From Pelagibacteraceae bacterium AG-422-D23 (GTDB lineage Bacteria; Pseudomonadota; Alphaproteobacteria; Pelagibacterales; Pelagibacteraceae), in assembly GCA_003213615.1 (NCBI GenBank), contig QCMQ01000010.1:1-41395 (forward strand): a stretch of DNA of 41,395 nucleotides. Reading direction: 5' to 3'. Below the pieces are notes generated by a model. The model made no database searches. It was given only the letters and a program-made list of their open reading frames with translations, and had not been told where the DNA came from. Positions 27,446 through 38,200 of the stretch are shown here, in pieces. Every line of letters starts with the position of its first letter. Positions within the stretch are counted from its first letter, which is position 1. The position numbers and the translations under genes were made by a program.

Positions 27446-28864
27446 ATGGAAAATTTAAATTTAATATTACCTGAAATTTTTATTTCTCTATCAATTATGT
27501 TTCTACTTATTTTGGGTGTGTTTAAAAATGATAGTTCTAAAATTACTTTCAATTTATCTTTGTTTGCAATTTTAATTACAACTACAATAACAATAAATGA
27601 AACTTTCTCTGTAACTAGAGAAACTTTGTTTAATGAAAGTGTCGTGATTGACACTATGTCTTCGCTAATGAAAATTTTAACTTTAATTGGAGGTTTTTTA
27701 GTTTTAGTTATCTCATCAACTTATTTAAAAACATTTAAAATATACAATATCGAATACCCTGTTCTAATTTTGAGCTCTATTCTTGGTATGATGGTGATGA
27801 TAAGTTCAAATGATTTAATTGTTTTTTATATGGGCCTAGAATTACAGTCATTAGCTCTATATGTTTTAGCGACATATAACAGGGATCAATTAAAATCATC
27901 AGAAGCTGGTTTGAAATATTTTGTTTTAAGTGCACTATCTTCAGGATTATTGTTATATGGATGCTCATTAGTATACGGTTTTTCTGGTTCAACCAATTTT
28001 GATATAATATCAAATCAATTAAATTCTAATGAATATGTTTTAACATTTGGAATTGTTTTTATATTAGTTGGTTTAGCATTCAAAATTTCTGCAGTTCCAT
28101 TTCATATGTGGGCACCTGATGTTTACGAAGGGTCACCGACAACTGTAACTTTATTTTTTACAATGGTTCCTAAGATCGCTGCTTTAACTGTATTTATAAG
28201 ATTTTTATATGTTCCTTTCTTAAATTTAATTGATCAATGGCAAATGATAATAATTTTCTTATCAATAGCTTCCATGGTTTTTGGAGCGGTTGCTGCAATA
28301 GGGCAAACCAATATTAAAAGACTAATTGCCTATAGCTCTATTGGACATATTGGTTACACATTAGCAGGACTAGCCACAGCTTCGAACGAAGGAATTCAAA
28401 GTTCAATAATCTATATTTCAATTTACGTAGTCATGAATTTAGCTCTTTTCTCTTGTCTATTGATGTTAAGAAGAAAAGATCAATATTATGAGGATATTGA
28501 GGATCTCTCAGGATTATCAAAAAACCATCCACTTTTATCTTTATGTATGCTTGTAATACTGTTTTCTTTAGCAGGTATTCCGCCTCTAGCAGGTTTCTTT
28601 GCTAAGTTTTATATTTTTAAAGCTGTATTAGAACAATCAATGTTTTTCTTAGCTATAGTAGGATTGTTATCTACTGTAGTTGCAGCTTTTTATTATTTAA
28701 GAATTATAAAAATAATTTACTTTGATAAAGAAAAAGATAAATACGATACGGACCATAGCTTATGGTTAAAATTTTCACTTACAGTTTCAACGATATTAAT
28801 TCTTTTATACTTCATATTCCCAAGTCAGTTAATTGAAGTTGTTTCAAGAATAAATATTATTTAA
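27446..28864 (+). CDS. nuoN: NADH-quinone oxidoreductase subunit N
   Basis: A 472-residue antiporter-like subunit, the last of the 14 complex I genes. Motifs include FYMGLELQSLALYVLATY near residue 127 and VPFHMWAPDVYEGSPTTVTLF near 217 (core HMWAPDVYEGSPT). The stop codon overlaps the birA start by 1 nt, so the run continues into unrelated housekeeping genes without a break. Confidence 0.97.
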   Translation: MENLNLILPEIFISLSIMFLLILGVFKNDSSKITFNLSLFAILITTTITINETFSVTRETLFNESVVIDTMSSLMKILTLIGGFLVLVISSTYLKTFKIYNIEYPVLILSSILGMMVMISSNDLIVFYMGLELQSLALYVLATYNRDQLKSSEAGLKYFVLSALSSGLLLYGCSLVYGFSGSTNFDIISNQLNSNEYVLTFGIVFILVGLAFKISAVPFHMWAPDVYEGSPTTVTLFFTMVPKIAALTVFIRFLYVPFLNLIDQWQMIIIFLSIASMVFGAVAAIGQTNIKRLIAYSSIGHIGYTLAGLATASNEGIQSSIIYISIYVVMNLALFSCLLMLRRKDQYYEDIEDLSGLSKNHPLLSLCMLVILFSLAGIPPLAGFFAKFYIFKAVLEQSMFFLAIVGLLSTVVAAFYYLRIIKIIYFDKEKDKYDTDHSLWLKFSLTVSTILILLYFIFPSQLIEVVSRINII

Positions 28865-29400
28865 TGAAATTAAAAAAATTTAAATTTAAAAAAGTTAAAA
28901 GCACAAATAATACTGCAATAAGAATTATCAAAGAAACTAAATATAATTTAGGTATGGTTGTTGCTGAAATACAAGTGAATGGTAGAGGACAGTATGGAAG
29001 AAAATGGATATCATCAAAAGGAAATTTATTTATTTCTTTTTTCAACGAATTAAATAAAACGAAACTAACGATTAATACTATAACAAAAATCAATTGTCTT
29101 TTAGTAAAAAAATTACTCTCGTTATTTACAAGTAAAAAAATTTTATTTAAAAAACCAAATGACTTATTAATTGATAAAAAAAAAATTAGTGGCATTTTAC
29201 AAGAAGTCATATTTGTAAGAGGTAAAAAATTTTTAATTACTGGCATAGGTATAAATATTAAAAAAAATCCAATTATAAGGAATTATCCTGCCACAAACTT
29301 GCAAGAGGTAACTAAAAAAAGTATTAGTAAATTAATTGTAGAAAATAAACTAAAACAACTTTTTGAAAAAAATTTATCTAAATTGTATAAAATTAAATAA
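28864..29400 (+). CDS. birA: Biotin--[acetyl-CoA-carboxylase] ligase, catalytic domain only
   Basis: A 178-residue biotin protein ligase that activates biotin as biotinyl-AMP and attaches it to a lysine of the carboxylase carrier protein. The S-T-N motif (KSTNNTA, residues 12-18), the biotinyl-AMP loop GRGQYGRKW (40-48), KKPNDLL (97-103; usual KWPND) and KISGILQE (107-114) are visible. It lacks the N-terminal winged helix of E. coli BirA, so it cannot repress biotin genes, and it also seems short at the C-terminal SH3-like domain (class about 240 residues without the helix). It is followed by coaX with a 1-nt overlap, as in other alphaproteobacteria. The coding sequence is extremely AT-rich. 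Confidence 0.92.
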   Translation: MKLKKFKFKKVKSTNNTAIRIIKETKYNLGMVVAEIQVNGRGQYGRKWISSKGNLFISFFNELNKTKLTINTITKINCLLVKKLLSLFTSKKILFKKPNDLLIDKKKISGILQEVIFVRGKKFLITGIGINIKKNPIIRNYPATNLQEVTKKSISKLIVENKLKQLFEKNLSKLYKIK

Positions 29401-30146
29401 TGTATATTCTAGGCGATATTGGTAATACAGAAACAAAATTATGCATTGTTTCTAAAAATAATAAAATTTCAAAAAAAATTACTTTTTTATCAAAATCTGT
29501 AAATAAGAGGCAGCTTGATATTTTATTTAAAAAAAATAAAATTCAATTAAATAAAATTGAAAAAATATTATTTTGTAGTGTCGTTCCAAAAACATTTTCT
29601 ATAATTAATAAATTTTTATCGAAAAAAGTTAAACTAAAATGCTATGAGGTTAAAAAATTAAACTTAAAATCACTTATAAAAATCAAAGTAGATTATAAAC
29701 AGGTAGGCTCAGATAGAATTACTAATGCTATAAGTTTAATGAATAATAAAAATAATTTTATAATTTTAGATTTTGGTACAGCAACAACTTTCGATGTACT
29801 AATTAGAAATACTTATTTTGGAGGAATTATTGCTCCGGGTGTGAGATTATCTCTTAATACCTTGTCTGACAAAGCGACCTTGATTCCAAAAATAGATTTA
29901 AAAAAGATTAATAAAGTCATTGGCAAAAATACAATCTCTGCTGTTAGATCAGGTTTTTTTTGGGGTTATGCTGGTTTAATTGACAATATTATTAATTTAA
30001 TTAAGAAGGAGACTGGAAAATCATTTAAATTAATTATTACTGGTGGATTTTCAGATTTATTTAAAAACTCAATAAAAACGAAAGCAAGTCACAACCAAGA
30101 TATTACAATTAAAGGCTTAATAAAGATTTCAAAATTAATTAAATAA
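29400..30146 (+). CDS. coaX: Type III pantothenate kinase
   Basis: A 248-residue CoaX, which phosphorylates pantothenate as the first step of coenzyme A synthesis. ASKHA-fold motifs are visible: phosphate loop DIGNTETK at residues 6-13, GSDR at 103-106 with the catalytic aspartate, DFGTATTFDVL at 124-134, and GGIIAPG at 141-147. Type III kinases are not inhibited by CoA and use a monovalent cation. It is embedded between birA and the RNase J gene with gaps of 1 nt or less. The N-terminal third is lysine- and isoleucine-rich, typical of AT-driven drift. Confidence 0.95.
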   Translation: MYILGDIGNTETKLCIVSKNNKISKKITFLSKSVNKRQLDILFKKNKIQLNKIEKILFCSVVPKTFSIINKFLSKKVKLKCYEVKKLNLKSLIKIKVDYKQVGSDRITNAISLMNNKNNFIILDFGTATTFDVLIRNTYFGGIIAPGVRLSLNTLSDKATLIPKIDLKKINKVIGKNTISAVRSGFFWGYAGLIDNIINLIKKETGKSFKLIITGGFSDLFKNSIKTKASHNQDITIKGLIKISKLIK

Positions 30147-30147
30147 T

Positions 30148-31806
30148 ATGAAAGATGAACTATTATTTTGTCCCTTAGGTGGATCAGGTGAAATAGGCAT
30201 GAACATGAATTTGTTCGGCTATGGACAGCCTAGTGATCATAAATGGATTATGGTCGACATAGGGGTAACATTTGCAGATGATACTATTCCAGGTGTTGAT
30301 TTAATTTATCCAGATCCTGGATTTATAGTTGAAAGAAAAGATAATTTATTAGGAATATTTTTAACACACGCTCACGAGGATCACATTGGTGCAATTGCTC
30401 ATTTATGGCCAAAATTACAATGTAAAATTTTTGCAACTCCTTTTACAGCTGTATTAATAAGAGAAAAATTTAGAGAAAAACAAATAGATATAACTAATGA
30501 TTTACAGATTGTTGAATTAAATGGAAAAGTTTCCTTAGATCTATTTGAAATTGAATACATTACATTAACACATTCTATATTAGAACCAAACGGACTTAGA
30601 ATAAAAACTCCAGCTGGAGTAATTTTACATACTGGAGATTGGAAGGTAGATCCAAATCCATTAATTGGAGACAATATAAATGAAAAAAGATTGAAGGAAA
30701 TTGGTGAAGAAGGTGTGCTAGCAATGATTTGTGATTCAACAAATGTTTTTAGTGCTGGTAGATCAGGTTCAGAATTAGATGTAAGAAAAAATATTTTAAA
30801 CGTCATGTCTCGATTAAAAAAAAGAATTATCATAACTTCCTTTGCTTCAAACGTAGCTAGAATGGAGACAGCTTTTTATTGTGCAGAACAAACAGGAAGA
30901 CAAATCTCATTAGTTGGTAGATCAATGCATCGTATTTATAAAGCTGCACGTCAATGTGGTTATTTAAAAAATACAATTGAACCAATTGATCCAAGAGAAG
31001 CTAAAAATTTTTCAAGAGAAAAAATTGTGTATTTATGTACTGGAAGTCAAGGCGAACCAATGGGTGCAATGATGAGAATTTCTAGCTATGTTCATCCAGA
31101 TGTTTTTATTGAAAAAGGTGATGCTGTCATTTTTTCTTCAAAAATCATACCTGGTAATGAAAAAAAACTTTATAAACTTCACAACCAACTTGTTAAGGAT
31201 GGAATAGAAGTAATATCTGAAGAAACCGAGTTTGTTCATGTTTCTGGGCATCCAAATAGAGAAGACCTTAAAGAGATGTATCAATGGGTAAAACCTAGAT
31301 GTGTAATACCTGTACACGGTGAACATAGGCATATGATAGAACACATTAATTTTGCAAAAGAAATGCAAGTGCCACATCCAGTTCAAGTCGAAAATGGTGA
31401 TATTGTTAAGTTATATCCAGGTGAAAAACCTGAAGTATATGACAAGGCTCCAAGCGGCAGACTTTATTTAGATGGTAGTGTAAGTGTTGATCCAGATTCA
31501 CAATCGATAAAAGATAGAAAAAACCTAGGTGCAAATGGATATCTTGAGGTAACAATAATGATTACACCTAAAGGGAATATACATAATAACCCTATATTTT
31601 CATTTCGTGGTTTACCTGTAGATGATCGAGATGATTTTGTATATGGATTAGAAGAGGAAATAGAGAAAACATCTAGAACTTTTAAAATTGGAAGTAAACA
31701 ACAAGAACATAATTTTATTGATGCATTAAAAATTGCCTGCAGAAAATTTTCAAAAGAGAGAACAGGAAAAAAACCTTTTACCAATATCAATTTAGTAAGA
31801 ATTTAA
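30148..31806 (+). CDS. rnj: Ribonuclease J
   Basis: A 552-residue beta-CASP metallo-beta-lactamase ribonuclease. The zinc-binding motif HAHEDH is at residues 74-79, and further metal ligands are suggested by HTGDWK near 163-168. The beta-CASP region includes TSFASNVARME and GRSMHRIYKAA, and HVSGHPNREDL near residue 368 provides another histidine motif. RNase J has 5'-3' exonuclease and endonuclease activity and matures rRNA and mRNA in many alphaproteobacteria. It starts 1 nt after coaX and overlaps the following DUF1467 gene by 1 nt. Confidence 0.96.
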   Translation: MKDELLFCPLGGSGEIGMNMNLFGYGQPSDHKWIMVDIGVTFADDTIPGVDLIYPDPGFIVERKDNLLGIFLTHAHEDHIGAIAHLWPKLQCKIFATPFTAVLIREKFREKQIDITNDLQIVELNGKVSLDLFEIEYITLTHSILEPNGLRIKTPAGVILHTGDWKVDPNPLIGDNINEKRLKEIGEEGVLAMICDSTNVFSAGRSGSELDVRKNILNVMSRLKKRIIITSFASNVARMETAFYCAEQTGRQISLVGRSMHRIYKAARQCGYLKNTIEPIDPREAKNFSREKIVYLCTGSQGEPMGAMMRISSYVHPDVFIEKGDAVIFSSKIIPGNEKKLYKLHNQLVKDGIEVISEETEFVHVSGHPNREDLKEMYQWVKPRCVIPVHGEHRHMIEHINFAKEMQVPHPVQVENGDIVKLYPGEKPEVYDKAPSGRLYLDGSVSVDPDSQSIKDRKNLGANGYLEVTIMITPKGNIHNNPIFSFRGLPVDDRDDFVYGLEEEIEKTSRTFKIGSKQQEHNFIDALKIACRKFSKERTGKKPFTNINLVRI

Positions 31807-32051
31807 TGAGCGCAACAGGCCTAGCTATTATTTACATAATTATATGGTGGATAGTTTTTTTTGCTATTTTGCCTATTGATGTAAATCGAACAAAGACAGT
31901 AAAAATTGATGGTGAGGATCCTGGATCGCCTGAAAATCCAAAAATTCTGAAAAAATTCCTTTATTGCACTGGAATTACTACTGTCATTTTCATTATAATT
32001 TACTTATTAATTAAATTTGAATATTTAAATTTAAGAAATATGATTTATTAA
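31806..32051 (+). CDS. DUF1467 family small membrane protein
   Basis: An 81-residue protein with two predicted helices (about residues 4-24 and 51-71). Between them lies a polar segment with the family pattern LPIDVNRT and GEDPGSPENPKILKK. DUF1467 is largely confined to alphaproteobacteria and commonly lies next to proS, as here. Its function is not established; the proS-lolCD setting has led to no firm proposal that I know of. Gaps to both neighbours are 1 nt or less. Confidence 0.88.
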   Translation: MSATGLAIIYIIIWWIVFFAILPIDVNRTKTVKIDGEDPGSPENPKILKKFLYCTGITTVIFIIIYLLIKFEYLNLRNMIY

Positions 32052-32052
32052 G

Positions 32053-33387
32053 ATGCTTTTATCAAATTCATTTATACCAATATTAAAAAATAATCCTTCA
32101 GAGGCAAAAATTAAATCTCATCAATTAATGTTGAGAGTAGGCATGATTAAGCAGGCGTCTGCAGGAATCTATTCTTGGTTGCCTTTAGGTTTTAAGGTGA
32201 TGAAAAAAATAGAAGACATTGTCAGACAAGAACAAAATAAAATTGGAGCTCAAGAAATATTAATGCCAACAATTCAATCCAGTGAAATTTGGAAAGAAAG
32301 TGGGCGTTATGATGATTATGGTGAAGAGATGCTTAGAATAACTGACCGTCAAAATAGAGAAATGTTATATGGACCAACAAATGAAGAGCAGGTTACTGAA
32401 ATTTTTAGATCTTCAATAAAATCTTATAAATCACTTCCACAACTTTTGTATCATATACAATGGAAGTTTAGAGATGAAATTAGACCTAGATTTGGAATTA
32501 TGCGTGGAAGAGAATTTTATATGAAAGATGCTTATTCGTTTGATGTATCTGATGAAGAAGCTTTTTATTCATATAATAAATTTTTTCTTTCATATTTAAG
32601 AACTTTTAAAAGATTATCTTTGACAGCAATACCCATGGCTGCAGATACAGGACCTATTGGTGGAAATTTATCCCATGAATTTATTATTCTTGCGGATACA
32701 GGGGAAAGCAAAATTTTCACAGATAAAAGAATATTTGATCTTGATAGCGATGATACTCAACTAGAAAAAGCATCATTAGAAAGTATGAGAAAAAAATATG
32801 AAAAGTTTTATGCTGTAACCGACGAAAAGTTTAATAAAGAAGAGTTTGAAAAAATTGTTTCTAAGGAAAATCAATTGATCACAAAAGGTATCGAGGTAGG
32901 TCATATATTTTATTTTGGTGACAAGTATTCAAAACCTATGGGGGCATCTGTTGATTTGCCAGGAGGAAAAAAAGATTTTGTTAAAATGGGATCTTATGGA
33001 ATTGGTGTATCAAGACTAGTAGGTGCTATAATTGAGGCTAAATATGATGATAAAAACGAAATCATGAAATGGCCATTGTCTGTTGCTCCTTATGATATTG
33101 CTTTAATACCTATGATAAATAAAAATGACACCTCAGCTTTAGATAAAGCAAATAATATCAATAAAGAATTAATCAAAAATAATATTGATGCAATCATTGA
33201 TGATACAGATGAAAATTTCTCATCAAAAACTAAAAAAATGAATTTAATTGGTGCCCCTTATCAAATTATTATTGGTAAGAAAAGCGAGGGTGATTTATTA
33301 GAGTTCAAAGAAACTGGTGGAGCAACTCAAAATTTACCATTAACTAAAATTATAGAAATTATAACTAAACAAAAAAATTCATTTTGA
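32053..33387 (+). CDS. proS: Prolyl-tRNA synthetase, short alphaproteobacterial type
   Basis: A 444-residue class II aminoacyl-tRNA synthetase that charges tRNA-Pro. Class II motif 2 is KFRDEIRPRFGIMRGREFYM near residues 137-156, motif 3 is GSYGIGVSRLVGAI near 316-329, and the anticodon-binding domain follows. The E. coli enzyme is about 570 residues; the difference is the missing INS domain that edits mischarged Ala-tRNA. The short form is known from alphaproteobacteria, where editing may be done by separate proteins. Its TGA stop overlaps the TTG start of the lolC/E gene. Confidence 0.96.
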   Translation: MLLSNSFIPILKNNPSEAKIKSHQLMLRVGMIKQASAGIYSWLPLGFKVMKKIEDIVRQEQNKIGAQEILMPTIQSSEIWKESGRYDDYGEEMLRITDRQNREMLYGPTNEEQVTEIFRSSIKSYKSLPQLLYHIQWKFRDEIRPRFGIMRGREFYMKDAYSFDVSDEEAFYSYNKFFLSYLRTFKRLSLTAIPMAADTGPIGGNLSHEFIILADTGESKIFTDKRIFDLDSDDTQLEKASLESMRKKYEKFYAVTDEKFNKEEFEKIVSKENQLITKGIEVGHIFYFGDKYSKPMGASVDLPGGKKDFVKMGSYGIGVSRLVGAIIEAKYDDKNEIMKWPLSVAPYDIALIPMINKNDTSALDKANNINKELIKNNIDAIIDDTDENFSSKTKKMNLIGAPYQIIIGKKSEGDLLEFKETGGATQNLPLTKIIEIITKQKNSF

Positions 33388-34616
33388 TTTCTACTTTAGA
33401 AAAAGAAATTACTTTAAGATTTTTAAAAGCCAGAAAAAAAGATGGCTTTTTAAATGTGATATCTATTTTTTCTTTTATAGGCATAAGTCTTGGTGTTGCA
33501 GTTCTTATTATCGTAATGTCTGTCATGAATGGATTTAGAACAGAGCTGGTTAATAAAATAGTAGGTTTTAATGCACACATAACAGTAAAAAATTATGGAA
33601 ATCCAATAGATAAAAAAAAAATAAATAAAAAAAATTTAGAATTTATTTCAGAAAATATTATTTTTAGTAACTCTGGTGAAGCTATTATACTTAAAAATGG
33701 TACATCAAAAGGTATAGTATTACGTGGATATAAAACAAATGATTTTCCAAGTTTAGAAATTGTCAAAAATGAAAAATTTAAAGGCAACAAAGATCAATTA
33801 AATAGAAATTATATATCTATAGGTAATGAATTAAGTTTTTCATTAGATCTTAAAATTGGGGATGAATTAACTTTACTTTCACCATCTGGTGTAGAAACAA
33901 TTATTGGAAGTATGCCAAAACAAAAAACTTTTTTGGTATCATCAATTTACAATAGTGGCTTAGCTGAATTTGATAATAATATTGCATTTATTAATTTAAA
34001 CACTCTTGAGGATTTTTTTGACTATAAGTCAGAGGATAGAAACCTAGAAATTTATTTAAAAAACTCAAATAAAATTGAGAGGCAAAAATTTATTGTTCAA
34101 AAAATTTTTGATAATGAATTTGTTATTAGTTGGGCCGATATGAATAGTTCATTATTTTCTGCTTTAAAAGTAGAGAGAAATGTAATGTTTATTATTTTAT
34201 CTTTAATAATCATTGTTGCAGCTTTCAATATAATTTCTGGATTAACAATTTTAGTTAAAAACAAAACAAGAGATATCGCAATTTTGAAATCAATTGGCGT
34301 ATTGAATAAATCAATTGTAAAAATATTTTTTCTAGTTGGAGTAATTATAGGTACTACAGCTACTATTTTTGGAATTTTTTTAGGTATAACATTTTCTATT
34401 TACATAGAAAATTTCAGACAATTCCTTAGCTCAACATTTAATATTAGTTTATTTCCAGAAGAGATTTATTTTTTAAGCAAGATGCCTTCAGAAATAGATC
34501 CAAAATCAATTTTTTTAATTTCAATTTGTTCAATACTAATAACTATTATTGTATCAATTTTTCCTGCCTTTAAAGCAGCCAAACTTGATCCAATTAAATC
34601 TTTAAAATATGAATAA
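33384..34616 (+). CDS. lolC: Lipoprotein-releasing ABC transporter permease (LolC/LolE family)
   Basis: A 410-residue permease that, with LolD, extracts outer-membrane lipoproteins from the inner membrane. The N-terminal segment FLKARKKDGFLNVISIFSFI (13-32) and GVAVLIIVMSVMNGF (38-52) are hallmark Lol sequences. A large periplasmic domain follows, then three C-terminal helices and an ending FPAFKAAKLDPIKSLKYE. It starts with TTG at 33384, overlapping the proS stop by 4 nt. Only one LolC/E-type gene is present in the locus, so it may act as a homodimer rather than the LolC-LolE pair of E. coli. lolD overlaps by 8 nt. Confidence 0.93.
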   Translation: MISTLEKEITLRFLKARKKDGFLNVISIFSFIGISLGVAVLIIVMSVMNGFRTELVNKIVGFNAHITVKNYGNPIDKKKINKKNLEFISENIIFSNSGEAIILKNGTSKGIVLRGYKTNDFPSLEIVKNEKFKGNKDQLNRNYISIGNELSFSLDLKIGDELTLLSPSGVETIIGSMPKQKTFLVSSIYNSGLAEFDNNIAFINLNTLEDFFDYKSEDRNLEIYLKNSNKIERQKFIVQKIFDNEFVISWADMNSSLFSALKVERNVMFIILSLIIIVAAFNIISGLTILVKNKTRDIAILKSIGVLNKSIVKIFFLVGVIIGTTATIFGIFLGITFSIYIENFRQFLSSTFNISLFPEEIYFLSKMPSEIDPKSIFLISICSILITIIVSIFPAFKAAKLDPIKSLKYE

Positions 34617-35286
34617 TTTTCTTGAATTAAAAAAAATATTTAAAACTTTTAAAACTGAAAAAACCGTCAAAGTATTAAAAAATCTTTCTCAAAAATTTGA
34701 TAAAGGTAAAAGCTATTCTATAATGGGTCCCTCTGGGTCAGGTAAATCAACTCTATTAAATTTAATTTCATTGATCGATAGACCATCATCTGGATCAATT
34801 AATTTTGACAAAATTCCTGTAAATTTTAATGAAACTGAAAAAAATGATGTTTATAGATCAAAAAAAATAGGAATTGTTTATCAACAAAATAATCTTCTCC
34901 CAGATTTTAATGCTTTAGAAAATATATATCTGGCTTCACTTGCTATTAATGACAATAAAGAATTAGCATTATCTAATGCAAAAAAATTGCTTAAAAAAAT
35001 TGGTCTTTCAAACAGGGCAGATCACTTTCCATCTCAACTATCAGGTGGTGAAGCTCAAAGAGTTGCTATAGCAAGAGCAATTGTAAATGATCCTGAAATT
35101 ATTTTAGCAGATGAGCCAACTGGAAGTTTGGATATGGAAACCGCAAAAGATGTTTTTGAACTTTTAAATAAACAAAAAAGGTCGGATAGACTTATTATAT
35201 TTGCAACTCATAATAGATTCTTTGCCAATAAGGCAGATTGCCTATTGGAGATGATAGATGGTAGTATAAAATCACCTAATGCCTGA
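34609..35286 (+). CDS. lolD: Lipoprotein-releasing ABC transporter ATP-binding protein
   Basis: A 225-residue ABC ATPase. Walker A GPSGSGKST is at residues 40-48, the Q-loop region IVYQQNNLLPDFNALEN near 92-108, the signature LSGGEAQRVAIARAIV near 144-159, and Walker B with D-loop ILADEPTGSLD near 165-175. It powers lipoprotein release together with the adjacent permease. It overlaps its neighbours by 8 nt on each side. A MacB-type ATPase is the main alternative, ruled out by the paired LolC/E permease. Confidence 0.95.
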   Translation: MNNFLELKKIFKTFKTEKTVKVLKNLSQKFDKGKSYSIMGPSGSGKSTLLNLISLIDRPSSGSINFDKIPVNFNETEKNDVYRSKKIGIVYQQNNLLPDFNALENIYLASLAINDNKELALSNAKKLLKKIGLSNRADHFPSQLSGGEAQRVAIARAIVNDPEIILADEPTGSLDMETAKDVFELLNKQKRSDRLIIFATHNRFFANKADCLLEMIDGSIKSPNA

Positions 35287-38200
35287 GTCTTATTCTCAAA
35301 ATTTTAATCATCTTAAAATTCACACTCAATATTCTATCTGTGAAGGAGCAGCTAGAATTGATGATTTGCAAGAATATTCGAAGAAAAATAAAATAAAATC
35401 ACTAGGTCTTTGTGACACTTCAAATTTATGTGGTGCGTTAGAATTTGCTGAAAAAATAGCAAAATCAGGTACTCAACCAATAATTGGAACTCAAATTAAT
35501 TTTAAAATTGGAGAAACAATGGGTCTACTCCCTTTGTTTGCTTTAAATGAAGTTGGATATAAAAATATAATAGAACTTTCATCTTTATCGTATTTAAAAA
35601 ACAAAGAGTTGTCTGATCCACATGTAGATTTTGAATTATTATTAAATAACTCTGAAGGTGTAGCTGTATTTTCAGGGACTGTATTTGGTTTGTTTGGAAA
35701 ATTATTTGACAAAGGAAAGTTTACTGAAATTGATGAGATCTATAGCAAAATTAAAAAAACCTTTGGTGATAGATTTTATTTAGAGATTCAAAGACATAAT
35801 GATCAAAATGAGATTGGATTTGAAAAATTTAACTTAAAAAAATCTTTAGATTTAGAAATTCCTGTTATTGCAACTAACGAAGTTTTTTATTTAGATAAAG
35901 AAATGCATGAAGCCCATGATGCTTTAATTTGTATAGGTAACAAGACGTATATAAATGAAAAAAACAGGTTAAGATTAACTGATCAGCATTATCTTAAAAC
36001 TAACTCAGAGATGTCAGAATTATTTGCTGACTTGCCTGAAGCTTTAGAAAATAATTATAATTTTCCATTAAGATGTAGCTATAGACCTTTATTTTCTAAC
36101 CCAATACTGCCTAATATTAGCAGTGATAAAGATGGAAATGCAGATGAAATTTTAAAAAAAGATTCAATAGAAGGATTAAAAGTCAAATTCAATAAGATCT
36201 TTAATTTAAGTGAGGAAGATTTCGAAAATAACAATTCTTATAAAGAATATAAGAACAGGCTTAATCATGAACTTTCTATTATTATAGAAATGAAGTATTC
36301 TAGTTATTTTCTTATAGTTGCTGACTATATAAAATGGGCTAAAAAAAATGATATCCCTGTAGGTCCTGGAAGAGGTTCAGGTGCCGGTTCGTTAGTAGCT
36401 TGGTGTTTGTCAATTACAGATGTTGATCCAATAAAATTTAATCTTATTTTTGAAAGATTTTTAAATCCTGATAGAATTTCAATGCCAGATTTTGATATAG
36501 ACTTTTGTGAGGATAAAAGAGATCAAGTTTTTGAATATCTTACAACAAAATATAAAGATAGCGTGGCACACATTATAACATTTGGTAAATTAAAAGCTCG
36601 AATGGTAATTAGAGACGTTGGACGAGTTTTGGGTTTATCTTATGGATTTGTTGATAGCATATCAAAAATGATACCTTTTGATCCGTCTAGACCACAAAAT
36701 TTAACTCAGTGCATTGCAGGAGAGCCACGATTACAAAAACTTATTAATGATGATCCAAGAATAAAGAAACTTACCGATCTATCTTTAAAATTAGAAGGTC
36801 TCAACAGGAATGTTGCCACCCATGCTGCTGGAGTAGTAATAGCAGATAAAAAACTTACTGAAGTTGTTCCTTTGTATAAAGATGTTTCTGCAGATCTGTT
36901 ATTACCATCTACACAATTTGATATGTACTCTGCGGAAAATGCAGGTTTAGTAAAATTTGACTTTTTGGGCTTAAAAACACTAACCGTAATTAACAATACC
37001 CAAAAACTTGTAAGAAAAAAAATTAAAGATTTTCATATAGATAAAATTAGTTACGAAGATCAAAAAGTTTTTGATCTAATGTCCACAGGTAAAACCGTTG
37101 GCTTATTCCAAATTGAAAGTGCAGGTATGAGAGAAGCCTTAATTCAAATGAAGCCAAATCATATTGAAGATATCACTGCATTAGTTGCCCTCTATAGACC
37201 AGGACCAATGAGCAATATTCCAACATATAATGATTGCAAACATGGAAAGCAAAAACCAGATTATTTACACCCACTTCTAGAAGATATTTTAAAACCAACT
37301 TATGGCGTAATTATTTATCAAGAACAGGTAATGCAGATTGCGCAAAAATTGTCAGGATTTACAGCGGGACAAGCTGATCTTTTGAGAAGAGCAATGGGTA
37401 AAAAGAAAAGAGCAGAACTTGAAAAACAGAAACTAGGGTTTATTGCTGGAGCTGTTAAAAATGGAATAGCAAAAGATATTGCTGCTGGAATTTTTTTAAA
37501 AATAGAGCCATTTGCAGAATATGGTTTTAATAAAAGTCACGCTGCTGCGTATGCAATTATTTCTTACCAAACAGCATTTTTAAAAACTTATTATCCAAAA
37601 GAATTCATTGCAGCATCAATGACAATGGATATATCTAATCAAAATAAATTAAGTGAATTTTACGAAGAATTAAAAAGATTAAATGTTGAAGTTGTCCGTC
37701 CAGATATAAACGAATGTTTTGCTGATTTTAGAACAATTGATAATAAATTTTATTATGCATTGGGAGGAATTAAAGCTGTTGGTTATGAGGCAATATCAAA
37801 TATAGTTAGGGAAAGAATTTTAAATGGAAAATTTGAGTCAATTCATGATTTTATAAATAGAGTAAATCCAAAAGATATAAACAAACTTCAATTAGAAGGT
37901 TTAGTCAAAGCAGGTTCATTTGATAAATTAAACTCAAACAGACAAGCTTTGTATAATTCCATTCCCGCAATTATAGCTAAAAGCAAAAATATATTTGATA
38001 ATAAATCTGCTAATCAGATTGATTTGTTCTCAGAAGATAAAAGTGCGCAGGATGAGATCTTAATTAAAACTGAAGATTGGAAATTTGAAGAAAGATTATC
38101 TAAAGAATTTGAAGCGGTAGGTTTCTTTATTTCAGACCATCCGTTAAATCAATTTACAGAGATTTTTAATGATTATAAAATAACAGATTATTCAAGTTTT

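Noticed and set aside
28857..29246. A 129-codon minus-strand ORF opposite birA
   Set aside because: It is a shadow of the birA frame in AT-rich DNA, with no domain, and birA itself has clear catalytic motifs.
30399..30833. A 144-codon minus-strand ORF opposite the RNase J gene
   Set aside because: It mirrors the codon pattern of rnj; it has no recognisable domain or signal and conflicts with a well supported gene.
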